Made by a program: the position numbers and the translations under genes. Of a stretch of 64,000 nt of DNA, positions 39,330 to 46,085 are shown piece by piece (positions within the stretch are counted from its first letter, which is position 1; each line of letters begins with the position of its first letter). The notes beneath the pieces are model-generated. The model did no database searches and was not told the origin of the DNA. It saw only the letters and a list, made by a program, of their open reading frames with translations. The stretch comes from an uncultured Clostridia bacterium (GTDB lineage Bacteria; Bacillota; Clostridia; TANB77; CAG-508): the NCBI GenBank assembly GCA_934162535.1, contig CAKPJC010000008.1, positions 20,370 to 84,369 of the forward strand, written 5' to 3'.

Positions 39330-39403
39330 AATAATCCCCCATCTCATCTACATAAATCTTTTACGCACTAAACGTAAAGCTTCGAATCGACAGGGGAATT
39401 ATT
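39330..39403 (+). ncRNA. structured segment downstream of the DUF3800 gene
   Basis: AATAATCCCCC (39330-39340) pairs with GGGGAATTATT (39393-39403), with one C.A mismatch. It encloses a second hairpin TTTACG/CGTAAA (39360-39365, 39373-39378) with a 7-base loop, then a TTCGAAT sequence like a tRNA T-loop. No T run follows, so it is not a standard terminator. It may be a 3' UTR structure or a small RNA. Confidence 0.4.
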
Positions 39404-39661
39404 AACTATAATATGTAATTATTAAGTTAATTATACAGATTTTTTTAATAAAAATCAATAGTTTTTATTAAAATTTATAAAAATTCACTGCATATAATGT
39501 TCCCTATAATAATTAAACTAGTTTTATTCATAATCCTTTTAAAAATGGACACAATACCAACAATTATCACTTTAATGATTAACTTAATAGACAAAATTTT
39601 TATAAGGGAGAAAGATAAAATGAAAAAAATAAATAGCAAAAATGGAAAAGACCTTTGTATA

Positions 39662-39748
39662 TATGGGTTGTGAAATAAATATGTTTGATTAAAATAGGTA
39701 AAAGTTATAGATAAAGGTCAAAATGGTTCGAATCCATTACCCATACCA
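39662..39748 (+). ncRNA. tRNA-like RNA with degenerate D and anticodon arms
   Basis: TATGGGT (39662-39668) and ACCCATA (39739-39745) form a perfect 7-bp acceptor stem followed by encoded CCA (39746-39748). AATGG-TTCGAAT-CCATT (39722-39738) is a perfect T arm. The 53 bases between them contain almost no C and cannot form normal D and anticodon arms. TTGATT (39685-39690) can pair with GGTCAA (39716-39721), next to the T arm, like the long-range helix of tmRNA. A strong terminator follows. It could be a decayed tRNA gene or a genuine tRNA-like small RNA. Confidence 0.5.
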
Positions 39749-39750
39749 TT

Positions 39751-39782
39751 ACAGAAATGATATTATTCATTTCTGTTTTATT
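39751..39782 (+). terminator. terminator of the tRNA-like RNA
   Basis: ACAGAAATGA (39751-39760) and TCATTTCTGT (39767-39776) form a perfect 10-bp stem with a 6-base loop, followed by TTTATTTT. It begins two bases after the CCA end. Confidence 0.85.
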
Positions 39783-39878
39783 TTAACTATTTTTTAACCC
39801 ATATAAATTGATTTTTTTACTTTTCAGCTTAAAAAAGTATTGAAAATAATATATTTTTATTTTTAGCATAAAATATAT

Positions 39879-39933
39879 AAAAATCGATAAAATGTTGATA
39901 TACCAACGTTTTATCGATTATTTATTGGAGGCG
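39879..39933. repeat. duplicated tRNA-Cys terminator plus tRNA-Cys end (other copy 40470-40524)
   Basis: A 55-bp direct repeat with about one difference. It contains the minus-strand terminator of tRNA-Cys (ATCGATAAAA / TTTTATCGAT with an inner GTTG/CAAC) and the TTGGAGGCG tRNA end. The copy at 40470 adjoins the intact tRNA-Cys; this copy adjoins direct repeat R2. It brackets the 535-bp toxin-antitoxin segment and looks like a target-site duplication of an insertion at the tRNA 3' end. Confidence 0.75.
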
Positions 39934-40029
39934 CCAGTCAGGTTGAGTGTATCCTGTATCCCTCTTGTATTCTGTACTTTTGTGTTGAAAAAACCTTATT
40001 TTAACACATTTTTAACCCAATAATTTTAA
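39925..40029. repeat. direct repeat R2 of hotspot
   Basis: Second copy of the ~105-bp element-end repeat described at 38269-38373. The unit between the copies (about 1.66 kb) carries the DUF3800 gene and the tRNA-like RNA. Confidence 0.75.
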
Positions 40030-40066
40030 TTTTATATAACATATTGTAACACACTCTAAAAATTCA

Positions 40067-40096
40067 TTGACAAATAATTTAATTAGGGTGTATAAT
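40067..40096 (+). promoter_or_regulatory. promoter of the antitoxin RNA
   Basis: TTGACA (40067-40072), 18-base spacer, TATAAT (40091-40096): a strong promoter with no open reading frame after it, only a short RNA ending in a terminator. Confidence 0.75.
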
Positions 40097-40102
40097 ATAG
40101 AT

Positions 40103-40190
40103 AGAAAATGAGAACACAAATAATGTGTGTTACCTAAAAAGTTAAGTATACACCACTAGCTCTGTGAAAGCGTATGTGGTGTATTTTTTA
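40103..40190 (+). ncRNA. putative antisense antitoxin RNA with terminator
   Basis: An ~88-base RNA is predicted from the promoter at 40067-40096 to the terminator ATACACCAC (40148-40156) / GTGGTGTAT (40176-40184) followed by TTTTTT. It converges on and overlaps the 3' end of the toxin transcript from the minus strand, as in TxpA/RatA- or Fst-like type I systems. The hairpin can also terminate the toxin mRNA, since the opposite side has an A run. Confidence 0.65.
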
Positions 40191-40295
40191 TTGTTGCTTA
40201 TTTGATAGTATTATGTATATAACACTTAATAAGGCAACGTTTATAGTTATTGAAATCATAAATCCTATTATTAAGAACATTAAAAAATCTAACAT
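40188..40295 (-). CDS. small hydrophobic peptide, putative type I toxin
   Basis: This 35-residue peptide is one membrane helix (residues about 3-30, Leu/Ile/Phe/Met-rich) with a short polar Ser-Asn-Lys-Gln-Gln tail, the usual form of type I toxins and holin-like peptides. GGAGGTGG lies seven bases before ATG. The mRNA leader (40296-40375) contains a CTCAAC/GTTGAG hairpin close to the ribosome binding site. A convergent small RNA covers its 3' end. Expected action: membrane depolarisation when the RNA antitoxin is lost. Confidence 0.65.
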   Translation of the reverse strand: MLDFLMFLIIGFMISITINVALLSVIYIILSNKQQ

Positions 40296-40382
40296 ATAAA
40301 CACCACCTCCAATCTCTCAACTATTGTTGAGGAATTAAAGGTAACACCCACATCTGCTTTTATCTCATTTCCTATGTAAATT

Positions 40383-40411
40383 ATATTACAACATTTTTCT
40401 TGGAAAAACAA
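40383..40411 (-). promoter_or_regulatory. promoter of the toxin gene
   Basis: On the minus strand: TTGTTT (40406-40411), 17-base spacer, TAATAT (40383-40388). The leader before the toxin start is about 80 bases. Confidence 0.55.
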
Positions 40412-40516
40412 GCGAACATAGTAAAATTTTACAAATAATTATTTTACTATATTTTTAGCAAAAAAATTTAAAAATCGATAAAATGTTGATATACCAACGT
40501 TTTATCGATTTTTTAT

Positions 40517-40590
40517 TGGAGGCGACACCCGGATTTGAACCGGGGATCAGAGTTTTGCAGACTCGTGCCTTACCACTTGGCTATATCGCC
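40517..40590 (-). tRNA. tRNA-Cys (GCA), host copy
   Basis: 74 nt including encoded CCA. The acceptor GGCGATA pairs with TGTCGCC; discriminator T; anticodon GCA in the CTGCAAA loop; T arm CCCGG-TTCAAAT-CCGGG. A terminator lies directly downstream (40470-40516). Integration of the 15-kb element has separated it from the tRNA promoter at 55927-55955. Confidence 0.95.
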
Positions 40591-40610
40591 AGATATAATT
40601 AAACTAATAA

Positions 40611-40656
40611 TGGAGCAGGTAACGGGAATCGGACCCGTAACTTAACCTTGGCAAGG
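40611..40656 (-). pseudogene. 3' half of split tRNA-Gly
   Basis: This holds the anticodon loop, anticodon-stem 3' strand (GGTTA), T arm (ACGGG / CCCGT), acceptor 3' strand TACCTGC and TCCA of a tRNA-Gly. The 5' half is at 55864-55902. The anticodon stem TAACC/GGTTA and acceptor GCAGGTA/TACCTGC pair perfectly only between these two halves. Confidence 0.85.
40646..40656. other. attL core
   Basis: CCTTGGCAAGG, the anticodon loop and inner stem of tRNA-Gly (GCC). Host bases lie to the left and element bases (CGTATATCC) to the right. Confidence 0.8.
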
Positions 40657-40704
40657 CGTATATCCTACTAATAGTTAATTTTACATAGTATTATATACTA
40701 CCAC

Positions 40705-40733
40705 TTAATACGCTTGATTTCAGTGTATTTCAA
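40705..40733 (-). promoter_or_regulatory. possible outward promoter at the left end of the element
   Basis: On the minus strand: TTGAAA (40728-40733), 17-base spacer, TATTAA (40705-40710). It points out of the element toward the tRNA-Gly 3' half and the host tRNA-Cys, so it could keep the stranded tRNA-Cys transcribed. Confidence 0.4.
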
Positions 40734-40784
40734 AAGTCAAGGCTTTATAATATAGATTATAATTATGTTTTAAGTTGTTATAAC

Positions 40785-40798
40785 TTTTTTAGCGGATT
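40785..40798. repeat. 14-bp subterminal repeat (second copy 55615-55628)
   Basis: TTTTTTAGCGGATT occurs 129 bases inside attL and, in the same orientation, 236 bases inside attR. Related TTTTTAGCAA sequences adjoin both copies. These are candidates for integrase arm-binding sites. Confidence 0.5.
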
Positions 40799-40910
40799 TT
40801 TAGCAACTTAAAAAATTTAATATAACAAGATGTTTCCAACCCTACTAATATTATACCAGTTATTAAAAATTAATGAAATAATTTTTGATTTTAGTTAGGA
40901 GAAAATAAAA

Positions 40911-41120
40911 ATGAATGAAAAAATAGATTATTATAAAATATTTAAGAATTATCCGGAGATTATTACTGTAAAGGAAATGCGAGAGATGTTAGGTGGTATA
41001 ACCAAATATGCAGCTTTTAAGTTAATAGATGATGGAAAAGTAGAATGTAAGAAAATTGCAAGAATATGTAGAATATCAAAAAATAGTGTAATTAAATATA
41101 TGAAATCAATAGATAAATAA
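40911..41120 (+). CDS. small helix-turn-helix protein, excisionase-like (left end)
   Basis: This 69-residue protein is a MerR/excisionase-type winged helix: VKEMREMLGGITKYAAFKLIDDGKVECKKIARICRIS, where a short helix reads DNA and a strand follows. It resembles the gene at 53895-54098 in length and layout (an FxxYPEI/FPDYPDI opening and an Met-Arg-x-x-Leu-Gly-Gly core), so the two are paralogues at opposite ends of the element. It may be an excisionase or a DNA-bending accessory protein. RBS AGGAG. Confidence 0.7.
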   Translation: MNEKIDYYKIFKNYPEIITVKEMREMLGGITKYAAFKLIDDGKVECKKIARICRISKNSVIKYMKSIDK

Positions 41121-41294
41121 TATAAAGCATACTTAAACTTGAAAAATAGTTTAAGTATTTTTTATTTATTATATTAATATATGTAAAAAGTTAAAAATAT
41201 TTTTAAAAAATCATAGAAACATTTGTTCTATTTTGCTATACTATTTATATAGTAATACCATAAATATAATTAATTATAGAAAGGAGTGAAAAGC

Positions 41295-41684
41295 ATGGCA
41301 AAAATGACAAAGGAACAAATATTTAACATAAATCATTTGTGTAGGAATGGATGGAGGTTTGGACTTCAATATTATGTGTATCATAAGGAAAAATGCTTGG
41401 TAAAAAGTATAAATTTAGATGAGGCAAATTATTTAGAGTTTTCACTGAAATATAATTCAGAAAATCAAATACAATTACATATTAGTAAATTTTATCAAGA
41501 AAAAGGGCAATCTTATGCAATTTCTCACGGTCTAGGGAAAGATAGAGTATTAGATGAAACAAAATTTAAAAGAAAAAATATAAATGCTTTAATAAACTTT
41601 ACTAAAACTTTAACTGATGAAAAACTTATGATAATAAATGACAATACCTTAAGTAATGATGTACTTTTAAAACATTATGACTAA
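41295..41684 (+). CDS. hypothetical protein of the element
   Basis: This 129-residue protein is soluble, with no recognised domain. A central segment has YNSENQIQLHISKFYQEKGQSY, suggesting strands. ATG 41295 follows AAAGGAGTGA and is preferred to an earlier in-frame start. It ends 22 bases before the DUF3846 gene, and both lie on one transcript. Confidence 0.6.
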   Translation: MAKMTKEQIFNINHLCRNGWRFGLQYYVYHKEKCLVKSINLDEANYLEFSLKYNSENQIQLHISKFYQEKGQSYAISHGLGKDRVLDETKFKRKNINALINFTKTLTDEKLMIINDNTLSNDVLLKHYD

Positions 41685-41706
41685 AAATCAAGAAAGGAGG
41701 CTTTTT

Positions 41707-42039
41707 ATGAATAATATAAAAATTCTAGTAGTTGAACCTAAAAAAGAGCCATACATAAAGGAAATAAAAAATACTATTGGTGAAATTTATGGAATTGTAT
41801 ATTTTCCTTTTGAAATATTAGAAATTGAAAAAGATATAATTTTAATATCAAGTCTAGGTGGGAAAGATATTAAAGACAAGTTTTTTCCAGCCAATAGAAT
41901 TTTTAAAGATAGTATTATATATAGCAGTTTTGTAATACTTGGAAAGAAAAATAGTGGATTTTCTTCTCTAACAAATGAACAAGTTAGAAAATATACAGAT
42001 ATGTTTTCATTAACAAAAGATTTAGAAATGCACATTTAA
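41707..42039 (+). CDS. DUF3846-like protein
   Basis: This 110-residue protein opens IKILVVEPKKEPYIKEIKNT, followed by IYGIVYFPFEILEIEKD, the pattern of DUF3846 proteins that are common on conjugative elements and phages. The function is unknown. ATG 41707 follows AAAGGAGG; an earlier in-frame start overlaps the preceding gene and lacks a site. Confidence 0.7.
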   Translation: MNNIKILVVEPKKEPYIKEIKNTIGEIYGIVYFPFEILEIEKDIILISSLGGKDIKDKFFPANRIFKDSIIYSSFVILGKKNSGFSSLTNEQVRKYTDMFSLTKDLEMHI

Positions 42040-42103
42040 GGTATATACTATATAGCTTTACTCTATTAAAAACGTTTAATAACGTTTCTGGAGTTAGTGA
42101 AAT

Positions 42104-42130
42104 AGTTCCTAGAATAAAAAACTAGGAACT
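42104..42130. terminator. hairpin between convergent genes
   Basis: AGTTCCTAG (42104-42112) and CTAGGAACT (42122-42130) form a perfect 9-bp stem between the DUF3846 gene and the convergent operon. T runs are not well placed on either strand, so termination efficiency is uncertain. Confidence 0.45.
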
Positions 42131-42170
42131 TAAAAAAATGATGATTATTGATGAACTAATTCTGTGTATT

Positions 42171-43577
42171 TTAGCAGGTTAATATTACTAGCTCTAGTTC
42201 TTCAATATTGCACGTATAATCTGAATAAGGAATTTGGGAACTGGTTTCTAAAGTGTTAATAATTTCATTTATTATTTGTAAACGAATATAAGGATCATAT
42301 TTTTTATTGCAGATTAATTGTATAAAAAAGATATCATTAGTATTTTCTTTTAGTGATTTTTCTATTTGGTCTATAATATTATTAATTTTTCCTTGAAATT
42401 TATATAATCTAAGTTCTTTATTTCTTATTGTGTCATTAATCAAATATGTCATATAAGTTAAACCATCAAATAGACTCCCTGGTGCATAAAAAATTAGTTG
42501 TAATAAACTGAATATTTCATTTGTGTTTTTGGTAATTAGTTTACAATTATCATTTTTCAAACTTTGAGTATATATTTCTAAAAAACAAATGCTAGAATCA
42601 AGTTGTTTATTTTCAGTATTTTGATATTTCATTTTTATATTTCTAGCAAAATCATTTTCTTTTTCACCAATAAGGATTATAAGTTGGCAAAGAAATTTAC
42701 TAAATGGTTCAATATCAAAATCGATTATCGTTAAAGGATAATTTGAGATGTAATCTATATGTTTAACTATTTTTGAAAAGCGTATAGGATTATATAAATT
42801 ATTATATTGTTTTATTATTTCTTTTGAAAGCTTTGTTTTTTGACTTTCCAAAAATTCTGTTATTATCTTATTTCCAAAATCATCTACACTTATAATTGAG
42901 CATGTCTTTAGGAAATGAAAAAAGTTTTCATTTTTTAGTTCTTTTTCAAGGCTTTTCCAGTATGCATTTATTATCTCGTTATCACATCGCAAGTTATCGC
43001 TAACAAAATTTATGTTCATAAAATCTTCTTTTAACATTTTTAGTGCAGATATTTTGTCATCATATACAGTATGATTTTTATTATTTTCTTCGTCATCTTT
43101 TTGTACATTTTCTTTTAAAAAATTACTTATATTTAATTCATTAAGATAAATACTATTAATATTACATTTTTTATAGGTAGCAACAGTACCAGATTCGGAA
43201 AACTCTTTTTCTTTTAATTCATATAATCCCAAAAAATAAAAAGTATCTTTATCTTTTATAAAAAGAAATGAAAATTTTTGATAGAGCCTCTTTATTTCAT
43301 CAAATTCAAGAAAAAGTCCATTACATTTATAATGTGTTATCCAAATATTTTTATTATTTTTAAATTCATTTTTGCATTTATTAGTAGTTTCTACAATGTT
43401 AATCCAAATACAATTTTTTATATTTGATAAGTTACTTATTGCATTTAATGGTACATCATTTTGACTATCTGATAACATATTAAATGTTTCATCTGATATA
43501 AATTGCTTAAAATATTCAAAACATTTCTTTTTGCTATTAAATTGCTGGTTTATTTTTAAAACATTATTCTTTAACAT
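42171..43577 (-). CDS. hypothetical 468-residue protein, last gene of the cargo operon
   Basis: The N-terminal part (about 50-140) has alternating strands with aromatic residues (KNIWITHYKCNGLFLEFDEI, then SFLFIKDKDTFYFLGLYEL). The C-terminal 280 residues look all-helical and contain FYAPGSLFDGLTYMTYLIND. No catalytic motif is recognised. The start overlaps the stop of the DnaJ-type gene by 14 bases, so they are translationally coupled. The RBS is AAAGGA. The partners (zinc ribbon, FtsK-gamma/TPR protein, DnaJ-type domain) suggest one complex. Confidence 0.65.
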   Translation of the reverse strand: MLKNNVLKINQQFNSKKKCFEYFKQFISDETFNMLSDSQNDVPLNAISNLSNIKNCIWINIVETTNKCKNEFKNNKNIWITHYKCNGLFLEFDEIKRLYQKFSFLFIKDKDTFYFLGLYELKEKEFSESGTVATYKKCNINSIYLNELNISNFLKENVQKDDEENNKNHTVYDDKISALKMLKEDFMNINFVSDNLRCDNEIINAYWKSLEKELKNENFFHFLKTCSIISVDDFGNKIITEFLESQKTKLSKEIIKQYNNLYNPIRFSKIVKHIDYISNYPLTIIDFDIEPFSKFLCQLIILIGEKENDFARNIKMKYQNTENKQLDSSICFLEIYTQSLKNDNCKLITKNTNEIFSLLQLIFYAPGSLFDGLTYMTYLINDTIRNKELRLYKFQGKINNIIDQIEKSLKENTNDIFFIQLICNKKYDPYIRLQIINEIINTLETSSQIPYSDYTCNIEELELVILTC

Positions 43578-43968
43578 TGTAATCCTTTCTTTGAAATGGT
43601 TTTTTAATTTTTGGAGATAATATTTTTATTATTAAATTACCAGTTATTCCATTTTTATGATGACCTTCGCCATATAATATAATACTTTGTTCATTTTGTA
43701 TATAAAATGGTATTTTAAAATTAATCCTAACAGTTTCAGATTTTTTATTATTTATAAATCTTTTTAATTTTATTGTTTTATACATTTCTTTTCCAATTTT
43801 CTTTTGGGGTATGGTATAGTTAATATAAATATTATTAGGATTTTTTAGTTCACTTTCTTTGTTAAAATACTTTTCAAAATCAGTAATTTTAAAATTTTCA
43901 ATAGAAAAGGTGCTATCTTCTTTACTAAGGTTTTCAGCTCCAATATCATTAATAAATTGTTCATTCAT
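43564..43968 (-). CDS. stand-alone DnaJ C-terminal-like domain protein
   Basis: This 134-residue protein has in its second half the DnaJ C-terminal substrate-binding pattern: IPFYIQNEQSIILYGEGHHK, then GNLIIKI. This corresponds to the IPAGVxxGQxIRVxGxG...GDLYVxI block of Hsp40. It has no J domain (no HPD) and no zinc finger, and no Hsp70 is adjacent. It may hold client proteins or serve as an adaptor. The start is ATG 43968 after AGGTG, preferred to a GTG nine bases upstream. It lies between the TPR/FtsK-gamma gene and the 468-residue gene. Confidence 0.6.
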   Translation of the reverse strand: MNEQFINDIGAENLSKEDSTFSIENFKITDFEKYFNKESELKNPNNIYINYTIPQKKIGKEMYKTIKLKRFINNKKSETVRINFKIPFYIQNEQSIILYGEGHHKNGITGNLIIKILSPKIKKPFQRKDYNVKE

Positions 43969-43997
43969 TTTTATCACCTGACTTTCATTAAAAATTA

Positions 43998-45344
43998 CTA
44001 TAATTTTTTTATAAAATCATAAAATCTTCCATATTCTTTGGTTTCTTTTATTTCTAGCCATTTTTCCTTTGAAAGTAATATTTTTCTAGGTTGGTTAGAC
44101 TGATACTCTGAAATAATTCCCATTTCTTCCATTTCATCAATTAGTCTACCAGCTTTTGCGTAACCAATATTCAGTTTGCTTTCTAATTCTGTGGGTGACG
44201 CTATTCCACTTTTTATAACCTCATTAATAGCATTTGTTAATTCTGTTTCAGTATCATCGACACCTTCATTCTCATTAGCTATTCCTAAATTATTCAATAA
44301 TATAGTTATTTGTTCTCCAATGAAAGGATCATTAGCATTACCCTTTAATTCTTTTATGATGTTTTCTTCTTGTTCATATAATTTCTTCATTTCAATTTTA
44401 TATTTTTCTTTTAACTTGTTATTTTCTTTCTGCATTTTTATAATTTGTGTTTTACTATTTTCTATTTCATTTTTTATCTTTTCTTTTTCTTTTGCTTTAA
44501 AAAAGCCTAATGACTTTAGCTTTTCTCCAAGTTCTATTATTTGTTTTTCTAATTCTTTTTTATATGTATTATTCTTTTGTATTTTTTCTTGAATTTCGTA
44601 AAATAATTTTTGTGCTATTTCAGAATTTTCTTTTTGGGTATTTTTATAATTTTCTTCTAATTTTTTACATACATCCTTAAGTTTTTGTATGTTAGCTTTT
44701 TCTTCGTTTTCTGCCTTTTCAATTTTTAATTTATTATTATTAAAGAACTTTTGTAAAATATCTCTATTTTTTCCCTCTGCATATTTTAATGCACGCATGA
44801 AATTTTTTGAATTTTCTAAATCAAAAATTACACAATCTTGTAATTTATTTAAACAGCTAGCGTTTTGTTCGGCAAGGAATTTTCCTAAATGGGCTTCCGC
44901 ATTATGAGAATTAATGTCTAAAACCATATCAAAAAAATTATTTGCTTTTTCATATTCTTCATTTTCAAGGTACATCATACCTCTATCTATATATTGAGAG
45001 ATATTTTCTTGATTCATATTGAATTGTTGTATTTTTAATTCAGAGTTTTCAGTATGATTATTGTTGGAAATATCAGACATTTCATTTTTATTTTGATCAT
45101 AAACTTGTTCTTGCTTTTCCATTTCCTTATTATGTCTTTGCTGTTCTTCATTTTGTAAACGTTGATGTTCTTCCTGTTGCTTTAATAATTCATTTTGTTT
45201 TTGCAATAATTCATTTTCTTTTTCTTTCATTTTATTCTGTTCTTTTAATAATTTATTTTGTTTATCTCTTTGAAGCCAAGCTTCATCAGCTCTTTTCATT
45301 TCAAAGTAATCACTATAATAAGTTCCATCTTTACCATATGGCAT
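43998..45344 (-). CDS. coiled-coil/TPR protein with C-terminal FtsK-gamma winged helix
   Basis: This 448-residue protein has an N-terminal Gln/Lys/Glu coiled coil (about 20-90) and a TPR-like pair (about 120-165, YLENEEYEKANNFFDMVLDI). A second long coiled coil follows (about 195-340), then a C-terminal winged helix (about 365-435) with LESKLNIGYAKAGRLIDEME and EMGIISEY...PRKILL, matching the FtsK gamma domain. In FtsK/SpoIIIE this domain reads oriented DNA motifs. There is no translocase motor here. RBS AAGGAG. It is likely the DNA-recognising or scaffold subunit of the operon. Confidence 0.75.
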   Translation of the reverse strand: MPYGKDGTYYSDYFEMKRADEAWLQRDKQNKLLKEQNKMKEKENELLQKQNELLKQQEEHQRLQNEEQQRHNKEMEKQEQVYDQNKNEMSDISNNNHTENSELKIQQFNMNQENISQYIDRGMMYLENEEYEKANNFFDMVLDINSHNAEAHLGKFLAEQNASCLNKLQDCVIFDLENSKNFMRALKYAEGKNRDILQKFFNNNKLKIEKAENEEKANIQKLKDVCKKLEENYKNTQKENSEIAQKLFYEIQEKIQKNNTYKKELEKQIIELGEKLKSLGFFKAKEKEKIKNEIENSKTQIIKMQKENNKLKEKYKIEMKKLYEQEENIIKELKGNANDPFIGEQITILLNNLGIANENEGVDDTETELTNAINEVIKSGIASPTELESKLNIGYAKAGRLIDEMEEMGIISEYQSNQPRKILLSKEKWLEIKETKEYGRFYDFIKKL

Positions 45345-45424
45345 ATAATCATCTCCTTTTACATATAATAATAAAAACTATATAAGGAAAAACCTCCTTA
45401 TATAGTAAAAACAAGTTTTTATCG

Positions 45425-45583
45425 TTATTTTAGAGGTTTAGCAGAGTTAAGAGCTCCGCAAGTTAAGCATACATTACCTTTAAAATTCTTATTGCTACAA
45501 TTTAAATTATGTCCTCCATTGCAACCAACTGCACCGCATTTTGAACATTTGTAAATTGTTGAATTACATTCTTTACAATTCAT
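45425..45583 (-). CDS. small zinc-ribbon protein
   Basis: This 52-residue protein has two main Cys-x-x-Cys pairs (CKEC and CSKC) in its first 16 residues, then CNGGH and a final CLTCG. At least two zinc-ribbon knuckles can form. A strong AAAAGGAGG precedes ATG 45583. It lies 80 bases upstream of the FtsK-gamma protein on the same strand and is probably the first gene of that operon. Function unknown; perhaps a nucleic-acid or protein adaptor. Confidence 0.75.
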   Translation of the reverse strand: MNCKECNSTIYKCSKCGAVGCNGGHNLNCSNKNFKGNVCLTCGALNSAKPLK

Positions 45584-45661
45584 AATCTTCGCCTCCTTTT
45601 TATTTTTATAAACATTCTATCAAAATTATTACAAAAAGTAAATAATCTCTATCAGTTTATA

Positions 45662-45674
45662 ATAGAAATTCTAT
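45662..45674. promoter_or_regulatory. candidate operator for the XRE regulator
   Basis: ATAGAAATTCTAT, a perfect 13-bp palindrome in the divergent promoter region. A plus-strand promoter (TTTAGC, 17-base spacer, TATAAT, about 45676-45704) and a minus-strand promoter (TTTACT, 17 bases, TAGAAT, about 45614-45642) lie on either side. Confidence 0.5.
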
Positions 45675-45740
45675 GTTTAGCTTTTGAGGTTTAATTTATA
45701 TAATAGTTGAAATAGTAGTTCTAGGAGGTGGCGAAAATAA

Positions 45741-46079
45741 ATGAATGATAATAAAGAAATTTTACAAATCATAGGACGAAATATAAAAGATGCTAGAAAT
45801 CAAAAAGGGTATACTCAAGAAAAATTAAATGAGATATTAGGCACCTCTGATAAATATTGCTCTATGCTAGAGCGAGGGGTTAATGGTATGAGCATTACCA
45901 ATATTCCCCACCTATGTAATGTATTAGAAATAGAGCCAAACAGTATATTTAAAGGTTTAATAAACTACAACGATGATAGGGATAAATATATTGTAAATAG
46001 CTTGTCAACTCTAGCAAATGAAGATAAAGAGTTTATTATAAGTATAATAGAATACGTATTGAAAAAGAGTAATAAATAG
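45741..46079 (+). CDS. XRE-family transcriptional regulator
   Basis: This 112-residue protein has an N-terminal helix-turn-helix of XRE type (IGRNIKDARNQKGYTQEKLNEILGTS, recognition helix with YCSMLERG), followed by a short dimerisation tail. It is divergent from the zinc-ribbon/FtsK-gamma operon and close to a palindrome, so it probably represses itself and that operon. RBS AGGAGGTG about 11 bases before ATG. Confidence 0.88.
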   Translation: MNDNKEILQIIGRNIKDARNQKGYTQEKLNEILGTSDKYCSMLERGVNGMSITNIPHLCNVLEIEPNSIFKGLINYNDDRDKYIVNSLSTLANEDKEFIISIIEYVLKKSNK

Positions 46080-46085
46080 AGGGAT

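Noticed and set aside
39614..39672. 17-codon ORF with a ribosome binding site upstream of the tRNA-like RNA
   Set aside because: It overlaps the acceptor stem and is very short. It may be the truncated start of a deleted gene, but cannot be supported as a gene.
38269..40029. CRISPR array
   Set aside because: Only two long direct repeats 1.66 kb apart, with no regular short repeat-spacer units anywhere in the window.
40123..40351. GTGTGTTACCT (40123-40133) and GGGTGTTACCT (minus strand, about 40341-40351) as interacting repeats of the toxin system
   Set aside because: The two RNAs would carry the same, not complementary, sequence there, so they cannot be the Fst-type direct repeats.
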